Shown piece after piece: positions 25,156-39,898 of a stretch of 64,000 nucleotides of DNA (position 1 is its first letter; every line of letters starts with the position of its first letter). The position numbers were made by a program, and so were the translations under genes. The notes under the pieces were generated by a model, which worked only from the letters and a program-made list of their open reading frames with translations, was not told the DNA's origin and did no database searches. This stretch comes from Echinometra lucunter (taxonomy: Eukaryota; Echinodermata; Echinoidea; Camarodonta; Echinometridae): positions 28,214,731 through 28,278,730 of the forward strand of contig CM057156.1 of the NCBI GenBank assembly GCA_029962745.1. Direction: 5' to 3'.

Positions 25156-28100
25156 AGGAAAGAGAGAGATGGAGAGAGAGCGAGAGAGAGAGAGAGGGAG
25201 AGAGAGGGAGAGAGAGGGGGTGGGATCAGGGAGGGGGATATAGGGAGGAGTTTTTATGTAATTTACATTATGATTTTTTTGTTTCTTACTCTGAAGTAAG
25301 TAAATGCATGTATGCGAGATTATAACAGTCATACTTGTACAGACGATAATCCTGGGAGTGGTATTCTCAAAACGATGTTTCTTTTATGTTAGGGAAAAGG
25401 TGATTAATTTTCATAACAAATTTAAATTTCTCGAGATAACCTCTTGTCTTTGGAACTTGGCCACATGTCTCTTTTAATTTCACGCGAACGCAGCCTGGTT
25501 GCGCAGGTATGAACCTGTTAACCAATGAATTGTCTGTATTTTAGATTTCTTGTGACAATTGACATTTTTTTTTGCTGGCATGAAAGATAAAATCGTTTTC
25601 AGAATACCACTCCCTGGAATCACTCCCTCTTATAACAAATGTTTTCTCAGTTTTCGGTCTTCTGCATGCTTTATATTGCTGTCCCTCATCCGCTGTCAGC
25701 TCAGCCATCAGTTTTGCGTTAAAAGACTGATATTCTTACATATTATCGTTTTTTTTTCAATGATAGGACGATCTCGAGATCTCTAACAACGCAGACAGTA
25801 CACTGAATAACTTCTGTAAATGGCAAGAAAAATTGAACCCGGAAGGGGAAGAGCAACCAAATCACCATGACAATGCGATACTGCTTACCAGGTGAGCCCC
25901 ATTCCATCCATCATAATTACATCCTGTATTTTATTTTGTGAAAAAAGGGAAGAGATTTTGTCACAGTTCAGTCATGTACAACTCCCCTTCCCCTTTTGAT
26001 TCTCCACGTCTCCTCCAATTGACGTTTCCTTTTCTCATTCGGTATCGTCCTATCTTCTATTAACCCATCGGTTACTGGAACCAGGATGGCTCCTGTATTA
26101 AGCCTATGGCAATAACAAAATGCTGTAGTCACTGGGTTAAGTTTGTCCTCTCTCATGCCTCTATGTAAAGATGTACGCCATTCCCTCTCCCGTTTTTGAA
26201 TGTCTAATTTTCTATCCATCTCTTTGATCCTGTCCTTTCTCTCACCACTACATCACTTTTAATCTCTCTTGTGATAATGAATGAATCATACCAAAAACAT
26301 GAAAAATGATAACAACATTAATTATTATCGTTTTATGCCTCAAAGACAACCAAGACAAAAAAAAGAGTACAAAACAATAGTGGAATTCAGGGTAGTCGCA
26401 TGGATGCCGCGAAAAAAAGAGAAAAGATTAACGAAATAACTATAACCCGAAGGTCTTTTTTTCCCATCCATGTGACTGTATATATAATATTAACATATAA
26501 TGACATAGAACATATAATAATAATCGGAATGGAACCGCATTGATAGGGCATTACTGCTAACATATTATACATGTTTAAAATGGTATCCGGACAAGTATAT
26601 ACCCGTGGACAGTTTACGTTCTGGGCAACCAACTCCCGGACAACTACCATTTATGACAAACACCCTCTGGACAATTACGACAATACACTCCCCCGGGTGA
26701 CTATCACTTGAAAAATAACCCCAGGGACAATTGCCCCCTCCCCCGGACAGTTATCACAGGGCAATGACCTGTTCCCTTACCCCCTCGGAGATGCTTAGCT
26801 CCTGGGATCATCAATGATTTATTTCAAATAATTTATAAATTGGATTAAATCACTGAATCATACAGAGTGTACCATGTCATATTTTTCTTTGAAGGAAGGA
26901 CTTGTGTCGGGGTGCGGATTCTTGCGTCACATTGGGACTGGCCCATGTATCTGGGATGTGTAGCAGGAAGCGGAGCTGTAGTATCAACGAAGACAACGGG
27001 CTTGCCGTGGGCTTCACAGTGGCTCATGAAATGGGACACAAGTGAGAATGAATTACTTATATGGAATACGATTGAGAACGGCCATCATGGCCATGTTGCA
27101 CTGATTAAATCGTCAAAATCGATGGCCAGAGAATTTTGATGGCTATTTAGGATGTATGGCGTGCCGATGGAGGTGCCATGGTATAGTGGTTCATTAACTT
27201 GACTCTCAATTAGAGTGGCGAGGGTTCAAATCCTAGTCTGGCACTAATATCTTTTGGCAAGACATTAACCTATGTTTGCCACTCTTCACTCCTGTGTAAA
27301 TTGGGACCTAACGTGCTAGAGCGCTACACATTAAATTGGCCGCTAAGCTATGACAAGGAATATCTGAATATTGGAGCGCCATGGACGTTACAACTTGACG
27401 GACCTGAGCGCTATAAAGAAGGCACCATTATTTCTTTTTTTATATAGCATGGGAAAAGAATAATTGTTCTTGATATCTGTTCACTGTATCTCTTGACAAG
27501 GATTTTCATGATCTTCGTACTTTATATCGAATAAAAACAAATAAATAATGAATGCCTGAAAATTGTGATTTCCCCTTATGTAGCTTTGGCATGCAACACG
27601 ATAGCAGTATTAAATCATGCTCATCCCACGATGACAGTGGTCCATACGTGATGTCATCGAGGGTTCCTAGTGGTCTTACACCTACAACATGGTCCACTTG
27701 CAGCAGGGAGTATATCACTCGTTTCCTAGAGTAAGTGGAAATATAGCGCCAGCTGTAGGCTGTGAATTGAATCAAATCTAATCTTATGAGATGTGATGCG
27801 CAATCCATACGTGGTGTTCTCTAGGGTTCCTAGTGGTCTTGAACTCATGCTGTGGACCTCTCGTATATAGCAGAAAGTAGATCAGTCGGCTTTTGGTATA
27901 AACAGAAATATAGCGGCAGCGGTGGGATTATAAGAACACGCATGTGTTCGCAATTATCAGTATATCCCGCAAAGATTTTTTCCACAATGAACAAACCAGT
28001 ATCCTAACTTTAGATCAAACATATCGTCGATAATTAAAACCAATTCATGTCATGCTTTTCTGCAAGCAGTTCCTGAACAATAGATTGATAATCAAATTAC

Positions 28101-30936
28101 TCGCATTCTTGTAGAGAAACGTTTGTACTTTAAAAATCAAATCTGATGAACCCATTCCATGTTCTTTGTAGTAGTGGACGCGGTAGCTGTCTGGAAGATA
28201 CACCGTCATCCACACGGTACCAATATCCTAAGGTTCTGCCAGGCGTTATGTACTCTGCTGATCACCAGTGCCGTCTGCAGTACGGACCTAACGCAACTGC
28301 CTCTCCCATGTTTGAAGTAAGAATCTATGTAGTTGCAATTTTGTTCAAAATAAAGACAGAAAAACAACTTCGAAGATTAATTAATGACGGGAGCAGGTTA
28401 AACAGTAAACGCAGATTTAAGTGAAAAGGAATAGGGACGAAAACGTATGAAGAACTGTAGACGACGATTTAAGCTTTTACTGGGAACTTAATATAACTTT
28501 ATGACGTATATATTGATGGGTGTCGGCAATATTTTGTTTCTTGTAAAAGCCCGTTTGACTTCATTGCAAACACCATGTGAGTATATTCATGGACGTCAAC
28601 AATTCTGAGATTTATATATATGAAGCAATCTTGGGTAATCTCTTTGAGAAAATCCGAAAGTATTCGAGCAAAATTTCAGCCTGTGATTATTAAGTATCTT
28701 TACTGAAACGGTGGTCTGTTTCTCGGAACCGTCATAAGTCTTATTTTCTTGGACAACCCATAGAGACACATGTTGCAGTATTAACACGCGTTTCAATGGG
28801 ATGTCCAGGAACTTCGACCTATGATGGTTTCGAGAAACAGGCCCCAGGTCGTTAACACGAGTTCGGGATTTTCATTTGATACGTTTCCTCGTCATTTTCT
28901 AATCAAATTGGCAACATACTATTGTAGTATCACTCAGTTTTACTTCCTATACATGCTTCCGGTCTGTGATATATTCTACTCTTCCTTTCTTTCCATTTTT
29001 CTCCTGGATCCTATTTTCTTCATCATTTTCCTCCTTTCGTCCCCTTCCCCTTCCTTTTCCCCTTTTCATTCATTTTATAATTCTTTCTCCGCCTGATACT
29101 TCCTTCTCTACGCATTGAGTCTAGTCTGATCTATGCACGACTCTCTGGTGTAGTGTAGGAGTGATGAGGAAGTCTCGGATGACTGCAGCGGCACAGGGTA
29201 CTCGATGTGGCAAAGACAAGGTGGGTAGTTTTTGTCACGATATCTTTGCACATTTCGTATTTTCAGTGGCTGTCATAGTCTTGATTAATGTACCATAAAA
29301 TATTGAATATACTTCTATCTGTTGACAGGATGTCATATGCACATTTTCGACTTTACATGGTCAGTTAGATCAAGTATCCTTTGTAATTGATAAGACTGAT
29401 TCGATACGAGTTCCTTTATGACCGAGCTTTTTCAGGATTTAATGTTTTAACCCGCAAATTCCTGTCACTTCCAGACACAGCCTGTACCAGTGCCGTACCG
29501 TGGATCATCGCATTGGGTGGGGGGGGGGGGGGGGGGGGGGGGGGGGCAAAGCGCGTAAAATTTTTGAAGAAATACAAAAGCAAGGGAGCGAAGCCACCGA
29601 GCCGGTCATGAGGGCGCTGTTGCATTTTTAAAACTGAAATTGAAAGATCTGGTACACACTTTTGGTGGATTTTTTGACAATTTTCAGTAAAAAAAAATAT
29701 TGAGTATTCAGAATTTCTGGGGGGCAACCTCCACCCTGCCCCCCTGCTGCGTACAGCCATGGCACCGAGTGGAAAGTTTGTGCGGGTGTGTGTGGAAATT
29801 TTCATTATGTTAACAATAACGACAGTGATCTCCCATTAAGGTGTCTTTAGGGACGTGAAGCGTTTTAAATTTTCTGGAAAATGATGCATCTTGCTAGATA
29901 CCACCCTGTATTTAAATTTTGCGAGCGAGCGAAGCGAGCGAGCCGAAAACTTACAACTTGATTTGCAGTAAAAGCATATGTTATTTTGTTATCAAAATAC
30001 CCTATCGGACCACTATAGGCTTGGATGATATTTCAGTCAAATATCTAATCACTCGCTGCCAGTGACTCTATTTTAGCACGTCCCTAGTCTATTGCTTTCA
30101 GTCAGAAGCTATCATATCTCTTACCATTACGAGCGAGCGATGAAGTACACACTCACCCCTTCAGTCAATTACATTGTGAGCATATGGAACATCTGAATTA
30201 TTCATTTTGGTCACCTCACTCGCCCAATTCGTTTGCTCTGAAAAAAAAAATCAAACGATTATTTATCGAGCGAGCGCAGCGAGCGAAGAAAATTATACCC
30301 ATTTTTTTCATTGTAGAAGTGTTATTTCGTCATCGAAATATTAATATCTGTATAATCTATTCGATCCTCTGTGAGCTGAATCATGAATCGGTGTAGGTAC
30401 CTCACTCACCGTCCGAAACCATTCTGTTTTTACAAGCGAGCAAAGTCAGCGACGCCCACCCCCCTCCCCCTACAAAATACGTTAATGTATGGATTCGTCA
30501 GCAAAATACAGTGGATTTGTTTTTGTTTGTTTGTAATTTTGTGAACCTCCTAACTGCCCAAATATTACGATACTTTGCTAACTCGTTTCTGAAATATGAT
30601 TGCCGTGCCCGAAATTTTGTTTCTAGCTTTTCCTAGCGGGAGTAGCGAGCTAGCAAACTAACAAATGGGAATTTTTGTTTTTTTTCTAGGCTATCTACAG
30701 AAAGGCCCCTTTTAGTAAACTTCTTGGAGTGAAATCCAGATGTGGTTATTACTAACTATGAGTGGAACAAAAGCAGCCTATAACATTAGATTGAGAGACA
30801 AGATGCAAACTGATTCCTTTCGTAAGAATAGTAATTAGCATTGGCATTGCTATAGCCGAGCGAAGCTAGGGAACGCTTCCCGATGTACCATTTTCTTTCT
30901 ACTTGTTTTTCCCTTTTTCTCTTTCCTTCTCCTTTC

Positions 30937-31021
<85 letters not shown>

Positions 31022-34000
31022 TTGGCCAGCCGATTGGGGGCACGTGCCCCCCCGTGCCCCCCGCAACTGGCCTGTCTCACACTTGTCCCGCCCTACCTTC
31101 ATTATTTTTACAAAATGTTATCAAGTGACATTTTCAATGGCTTTACTATCATTGAAATACATTTTCTCTTAATTGACACAGTGGTGTATATCGGGAGAGT
31201 GTCTCGACATCGATGACCATTCCGTGGTCATTGATGGCGGCTGGGGCCCATGGAGCGAATATTCAGAATGCTCCCTGACATGTGGACGGGGCATCAAGTC
31301 CAGAGAGAGGCAGTGTAACAACCCCAGGTATCCTTCTTTGATTTATGTGATCCTAACTGGCTCGATTGGTATACTGGTGATAGGATCTTGACTCTTGTAC
31401 AAGAGGTCGTGGGTTCGATCCAGTGATATATTGATGATAAGATCTAGACTCTTGTACTAGAGGTCGTTGGTTAGATCCATTTGTAAATTTGTGATATGTT
31501 CTTGACTCTTGTACAAGAAGTGGGTTCGATCCTCATTGGATACTTACTTCCTTGGACAAGATGTTTTGCCAAAATTTTATTTTGTACCACTCTGCATAAT
31601 TATTTGTAAAAGAAAGGAAATCTGACAATTTGCAGGGTCCTCATGCATGTGTCAAGAAACAACAGAACTGAAACTGCATCCCAGGGAAAAAAATTATGAT
31701 TATGAATTCTATCAAGACAGTGTTGTAAAGATTGCCGATTATGATTATGAAAAGAAATTATCGGAGTATAGAATAGTTCGAATTAGGTCTACTTTTTGAA
31801 GTACACAAGCGCACAATCACACATGAATAAAAAAATCGTGTGTACTTGCAATAGCTATGTTATAAAAATTTGTCCACAAACTTGATCCTTTGTGCACTCT
31901 GCAGAAGATCGTCATGCAAAATGCAATATGCCAGATATCGCTAGGTTATGGGTCGTAATCTGATCAGTGATCGTATCAAACATCGGTCGTAAAAGTCTCG
32001 GGTTTTTTCGTAGCTCAGCGTAGTTTTAGTGGACTTCATGGACTTCATGCTCCAAACAATGCCCCCAAAAGTGTTTGCCTGAAAAAAAGGCTTATGTGAC
32101 GTGGTTGTTGGAATACGGATGCAGAAAAACTGACCATTGTTTCATTTTACAATTTTCCCGTAGTCCATCTCACGGAGGGAGATATTGTGTTGGTGAGAGA
32201 AAGAAGTATACCATGTGTAAGCTTCAGGTATGTATTGTTAACTCGAATTTTGAATGAAGAATATTGCATGGCTTCAAAAGCATCAATTCACTACTCTGGT
32301 CAAAGTTAAAGAGGGGTGTGGTCCAGGGGGTGTGGTCATTCTGATAACAATGATTTGTACAGAGATTAGACTTTGGTGGAAACAACATCTCTTTGCACGA
32401 ATTATTATGATACATAATTATGATAGTATGAAAAAAGTATTTATTGAATTAGTTGTATTGTTGCAATGTATCAGTGCCGGATGAAAGGGTGGGGGGGGGG
32501 GGGGGGGGTGGCGCTTGTATTATATGTGGGTATTTTGATATTTTGATATTTTAAATTCTAATAAAAAAATCCAGTCAGCAATCAGAGGAGTCCTTTTTAT
32601 TTTTTCTAGGATTGTGATCCAGGATCAGTTAGTGTTCGCGCCATGCAGTGCAGTGCCCATGATACAATTCAACCCAATGGTACCCAGCTCACGTGGATTC
32701 CGGCTGATGTCGAAGGTAATAAGGGGTGTCGTGGTATAGCAGAAGCCGCGGAACGTTTTTGAAAGTGAGGGGGCTGCATGTACAAACCAAAAAATCACTT
32801 CCGGGTTTTTGTACAGGGGCCTATGTGTCTACTCAAAAAAGTGAGTGGGCTGCAGCCCCCCTCCCCCCAGCCCCTGCGGTTCCGCGGCCCCTGTATAGTG
32901 GTTCATTCATTCACATGGATGATGATTCGAATCCAGGGCAGGCACTACAATATTGTTAAGATGTTGATCCAAGCATGCCACTCTTGATCGTACGTGCAGT
33001 TTGAAAAGGTCGAGGGAGTGATGCCACCGAGTGAGGCGGTATGGGGAAGGAGGTACGGGAGAGAAATTCCCCCTTGAAATAATATTTTGTATGGTATTGA
33101 CTATCGGCATTCTGTGGTATAGAGTTCATGGAATTATAGGTACTTAGTCCTTTTGCGACATGTGTTGATGCCCTTTCCTCCTTTCCTTCACTCAATACTT
33201 TTTCTGCCATGCACTGAGTGTCAGAAAAAAAAAAACGAGCTTGTAAATATTTGTAAATAAACTGTATCATAATGTAAATAACACTCAAATGGGCGTAAAT
33301 TGCGGTAAACACACACACACACACACCCTCACACACACACCCTCAGCTCTGCATCACTCTTCTCCCGAGGACAACTATTGTCTCCTGTCCTCGCAAGGCT
33401 GACGGAATAAACCTCAAATCTTTTGTTTGACAACCGAGGACTATTGATCTCAGGAATTTTCTTTGTTCAATGCCCTCGCTTGCAAAGCTATACAAACCCA
33501 CAATAGTTTGCAAGAATCTTCAGTCTAATTGAAGGAGACAGATTTAATCAGAAGAAGAAGAAGAAGAAGAAGAAGAAGAAAAAGAAGAAAGGAAGAGAGG
33601 GAGGGAGATGCGAAAAACCACAAATAATGGCAAAATGCTGTTTATTTTACCCTTTCTTAGGTAAGCCCTGTGAATTGTTTTGCAGACGTCGTGATCGAGC
33701 TTTTATAGAGAAGAAGTCAGACCACGTGACAGATGGGACCTCATGTACCCGCTTCTCACGTGATATCTGCATCGACGGCATATGTCAGGTATGAGTAGTC
33801 TTTAATCACAATACTTCTTGGTAAAATTAATACAAGTTAACCTTAACATGACGAGAATACTATAAGAGGGAAGGTTTTTAGTTATTCATACAAAGGATTT
33901 TAAGGCCATCCCACTGACGTGATATCGGCATAAGCCTGAATCACGTCTTCCTCAAGGGGAAATTTACAAGCGGAAAAGTTAGATTTTTTGAGGAAGCATA

Positions 34001-37000
34001 CTGTTCTGAACCTGTACATGCTCTAGGAGAAAAAGAGTCGTTCTTTTAATGGCTCTTATATGTCTTAGAAAGTTCCAGTCCTTATTTAGCTGTTAAATTT
34101 TGATTTACACATTAAAAATACTTATTCGAAGCATTTTTGCGCAAAATAAACGTGATAAAACGAACCAACGAACCAACCACCTAACCTTAATACCACCTAC
34201 ATGAGGAGTGTTTTTTGCATGGACGGATGTCGTAGGAGGTAGGGTAGGGCGGGATTATTCGAGAGGGGCACCTATTGGTGTTATTTAAAGCATTTCTTGG
34301 GGAAAACATGGGGGGGGGGGGGGGGGAGGTGAACGGACTCTTTATCCAAGTTGCAAAAAACTTCTTGATCTGGCACTTATAGATGTTAACTTCACATTTT
34401 GTACTGGTTCGTCAAACATGGTGAGACCCTTATTTTCGTAGAAGGGTTTACGGTTCACCATGTGGTAAGTCCTGAAAGGACTATAGGTAAAGTGGAAAGT
34501 GATGGAGGTGAAAATAAGAGGCGAGAAAGCGGGAGAGATAGAGGGTAGAGTATCTTTCTTGAAAATGGAAGTCCTGAAAAGGACTGTAAACCAGAGGAGA
34601 TGTGAAGGCTTGAGGTAGGCGATGAGATGAGGAGACTTGGCTTGAGGTCGGCGGAGAGGTGAGAAGACTCTCTTTCCACTTTACCTATAGTCCTTTCAGG
34701 ACTTGCCACATGGTGAGCTGTAATCCCTTCTACTATTATCCGTACCACCATACAAACCTTCAAACATCATCAGATTCTGACCCTTATTTTGTTCAAAATG
34801 TCATTTTCTGTCAGATGGTAGGTTGTGATAATGTGGTCAGTTCAGGGGCGGTGGAAGACCGATGTGGCGTGTGCCATGGTGATGGATCGTCCTGCCTTAC
34901 CATAAAGGACAGTTTCAACACAAAATATGGACGAGGTTAGTATAATATTACTAGAAGTACAAAATGAACCAAGTCTATTCATTCAGATCTGTTGAGATAT
35001 TTTTTAGTCGTCAAGTATGTGTTAAGGCATTCAGGTAGTTCCTCGAGTGAAGTGGCGTACCTAGGATTTCATTTTTTTTTGGAGGGGGGAGGGGGCGGTA
35101 GTGAATTACATATTGAGAGTGCAAAGTGCACTCCCAGGGAGGGGGGGGGGGGAGGGTTGCACATAGTGCAGAGAAGGGGAGCTTCGCGTGAAAGCTTCCG
35201 TGTTTCATTTTCATCATTCCTTGTCTGTTCCTTCTCTTCCTGCAGTGTCCTGAATTCTCCGACCTTTCCATCTTCTCGATCAAACCTTCCCCTTTTTTTA
35301 TTGGCGTAGGGGGGGGGGGCGCCCCATGGCTACGCGGGTGAATGCAAACCTACTTAATGTGAAAGGATCAGACTTTTCTCAGGAATGGGGGCAAATGTAT
35401 GGTGCTATAACTGTCTCCATAAACTGTTTGATCATTCATAATGTCGTCCCATCACTCGTTTATAATTATTATAATTACACATGAAATACTGCTAAAATCT
35501 TCAGGCGCTGTATTAATTAGAAAAAAACTAAGTTACTTCCTTGGCAATGAAATAATGCCGATGTTTCATACATATCCAAGGTTACGTCGAAGTCACCATC
35601 ATCCCTGCTGGGGCGAGGAACGTCGTTGTGGAGGAACTAGCCTCTGCTCATAACTACCTGGCCATCAGCAACGCTACTGGACACGACCTGCTCAACATGG
35701 ACTGGAACATTGAATGGAGCGGCGAGTACCAGGCAGCTGGGACGATCATTAGCTATGAGAGGATCGACAATAAAGAACGAGTGGAGATCCTGGGTCCTAC
35801 CAACGAGCTGCTCCACATTTATGTAAATAAGGGCTTTGCTTGAATATTTCTTAACAGGACGTGTGGTAAGAGAGGAAGACTAGGACTGCCGATGAATTTA
35901 CTGACAAAAAGCAAAGTTTTTAAAGATCAAAGGAAGAAAAGAAAAAAAAAAAGGTCCTCAGATTTTGAAATTTGTCGTTCATAGTCGTAAATAAGATCTT
36001 AGCCCGTTTTTAAATTCATGTTGCGATCGGGTTTTCATTCATATATAATGTTCCTGATTGTAACTATCATTTCCATCGACGGATCAAACACGATCAAAGC
36101 TATGGAGAAGATTTTACAGGTTGGTGCTTATGACATATTTTGTCTTCAATTGACTAATTATGCTCGTCATAAGCTTGGAAGGTTATAATTTCTTTCGTCA
36201 TAAATTGGTTTTGCTATTACATACAAAGTGAAGCATGGATTTGAAACATCGCTGTCTCAAATGATTTTCCTATTTTGAAACAAAATGTTTTGATCTTTCC
36301 CACTTGTATTTTCCAGCTCATATTTCAACGAGCTCAGAACCCTGGCATAACATACGAGTATACTATTCCGAGAGATGGCAACCAAACTGTTGTTATACCG
36401 CAGTTTTTCTCATGGGTCTTTACCGACTGGTCTCCGTGTTCAGCTTCCTGCGGCATTGGTAGGGAGTTATAATTATAGAGTTCAATTCCACAACCGAAAA
36501 CCGAACAATAGTTAAAAATATAGACATAGTGTATATCATCATCTAGCACTCTTCAAGATGAAATTGCAACAATTAACAGAAAGCCGAAATGAAAATTAAA
36601 ATCATAAATCGCGACAGCTAAGGAAAACGAAGATTAGGAACTCATTTTTGTCATAATTGTAGTTCTTTAGAAGTATAAAAATGCAAAGTGATACGATGTA
36701 GAGAGTGTCATGGAGACGTAATTCGTGTAAGACCAAAATTTTTAAATTCTCATGTCGATTTCCTTAAGACATTAAACTTAAACATGCAAAAAAAATATAT
36801 AGAAAAGATGACAAATTTTTCATCAATCCCTACAACTGCCCTAGATGAGAGCCTTTTCAATTGGGACGAGGAGGCACAGAAACGGGGTCATTCATCTTTT
36901 TGTCTCGAATAAGTCGAATCGATTCAAACCTAAAACATAGCCTTTTGTCGTAAGTCCTCTTTAGAAATTACTAACAATCTTTGGTATGTTAATTGAATTA

Positions 37001-39217
37001 TATCCCATGATGATGTAACATTGACCTGTGAATGATTATATTTTTGTGATATCAGGTTATCAGCGTTCGAGTGCGATCTGTAAAGAGTTGATAGCAGGTA
37101 TGGTTGATGACCTATACTGTGATGGCATGAAACCAGACGATATGCAGCGGACATGCAATGAACAACAGTGTCCTGCTACGTAAGTTTGACCATGGACATA
37201 GTATATGCATGATTTGTCCAAGTCAGTTTGGCAATTCTCAATTTTTATCCTGCATTCCAATTTGAGCAAGTATTATGAGCATATGCCCCTATAGTGCTAG
37301 ATGGTTAATCCTGTTATATTCACCTTCCTTCAAAACTGAAGATTAGGTTCTCAAGGACCACATAGTGCAATGTTTGGCAAGCCTTTGGGATTTTTTTCTG
37401 CATTATATGATAAAAGGGAACCGCAACTGAAGGACAACTTTTTCTTTCTTCTTTTTCATCCATGGTTAAATTATAATTTTAAGGGCTACATCGTTTTATG
37501 ACCCGGTAGTCCTGTAAGTTCAACATATTTTCCTCAGTCTATCTCTTGAATTTTTTCTTCCAAGAAAAAAAAAAGTTTCTGTTGTATATTTGGGTTTAAT
37601 CTAATCTTTTCTTACAAGCTTTTTTTTTTTTTTTTTTTTACCAACAATGTGTATTGTCATAATTACCACATTAAGAAATAAAATCGTACTTCAAGTTCAT
37701 TGTCAAAATGCCATTCGAGGTAACCATAAGAGTTATTTCTTGATCCATTCATTACCCTGTTCATGTTGCTATAGATGGTGGGAAGGGCCTTGGCAGCACT
37801 GTGCGGGAAGTTGCGGGGAGCAAGGGCGCAGACAGCGATCGGTTTTCTGCATCCGTGGTTCGACCAATGGCGAACAGATGGTCCTTGATGACGTCGACTG
37901 CCTGAGTCAGGGCCAAGAGAAACCCATCACTGAGACCACGTGTGAGGTTGAACTGTTGTGTGAATCAAACGATAGCTGGCAGACAGGCGAATGGTCACAG
38001 GTTAGTTTGTGAAGAATCCTTTAGACACTCATGCAGGCCTACTTCATGTGACTGAGTTTGACAGTGATTGAAAACGTACGCAGATTTTGATTTTATGATT
38101 TTGATCCTAAGTCAAATACTTGAATTCACTGAACATAACTGTAGACATATTTCAATATCGCTATCAACAAAATGTATTGATGCTCCCGGAATGCTTAAAC
38201 CAGGAAACATGAATTAAAACTAAATATTATAACTTATCTGGGAACAAAATATGTAATGAGCTTGGAAAGTTGCCAGTTTGGAAGATTTTCTGAATAAGTG
38301 AAATAATAAAAACATAGGATCTCATTGGTAATTCTTAAAGAAATGCGCTTTCCATTTCATCGGATTAGTAATACCAATACCGACTGGATGTACATTACTT
38401 TTCTTATTTCCACATAAGTGTTCAGTCTCATGTGGCGATGGATGGCATACCCGGTCTGTAGTCTGCACGAACGTCAACAAACCCTGCTCTGCTGCCGGCA
38501 AGCCCAGCGACAGGAGACCTTGCTTGTTAGACCAATGCCCTCGTCCCTCCTACAATGACATGGCACAGGTTCCTGAAAGCCGCTCCTACGCGGACGAGTC
38601 GTCAATTGACCAATCCTCCGTGAGTGTGTCCGCCAGCATTGACTATCACGTGAACTTTGGGGAGTGGGAGAAGAAGATTGCCATCCAGAAATACGAGTCA
38701 GCGGCTAACAGCTCAAACCTGCCATCGTCGTTGCCACCTGGAGAAAGGTCTCATAAATTGCACCATGAATTGAATATTACCGCTCATGATATTAGCGTCA
38801 TAAATCAACATCATAAGGATTCTGAAATAAACCATCTTCCAATCATGCCAGATTCTCCGTATGTGAACTTCATCTTGTTTCCTTCTGCATTAAATGATAA
38901 ACACCCACTACCGTCTGCCGATGCGTCAGCTTCTCGTAGTCCACATCAGACTTCAGAACCTACGATCGGGTGGTCAAAGCAACCCTGGCAGTCAGTAAGT
39001 GCTGACTAATTAGCTTTTCATTGTTTTTATTGAACTACAAGGTATGGTATTGGAATCCCTGCCACTGCACAATGCCATTTGACAAGGCACTAATATACAT
39101 TTACCACACTGGACCAAGGTGTAGAAAATGTGTACCTGGTAGGATTTATTCCTTGAATAAACTGAGCACTTCGGCTGCCATAATGATGATGATGATGATA
39201 ACTACTACTACTATTAT

Positions 39218-39268
<51 letters not shown>

Positions 39269-39276
39269 CACTACTA

Positions 39277-39325
<49 letters not shown>

Positions 39326-39354
39326 CACTACTACTACCACTACTACTACCACTG

Positions 39355-39415
<61 letters not shown>

Positions 39416-39805
39416 CACTACTACTACCACTACTGCTACCACTGCTACTACTACTTCTACTCACTGGCGGGGTGGGGGATGATCAATTTTTTTCCGATTT
39501 TTTTTTTCTGTCGAACTCACACGTAAGTATAAACACACACCCTCAGCCACCTGCACAGACCCCCTACACACATTTTGATTTTTAATTTTGCGAGCGAGCA
39601 AAGCGTGCGAGCCAAAAATAACCATTTTTCTGGTTTTTAATTGCATTTTTAAATATAAATTCTAAAATATGATGGTCGTTTATGACAGATTATCACAAAC
39701 TTATCAATTAAAATATCATTTCTTCCTTTAAAAAAATCCCCCCTTCTCCCCAAAGTGGGGGGGGGGGGGTATATCCCCCATCGCCCAGGATTTACGCCAA
39801 TGCTT

Positions 39806-39898
<93 letters not shown>

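Noticed and set aside
27170..27260. Possible tRNA gene
   Set aside because: A and B boxes are good but the cloverleaf arms do not close, and a ~200-bp SINE body follows.
39021..39482. 153-codon Thr-rich frame and minus-strand poly-Ser/Val frames
   Set aside because: ACT microsatellite inside ADAMTS intron 20; exons 20 and 21 join directly in phase and complete a TSR.
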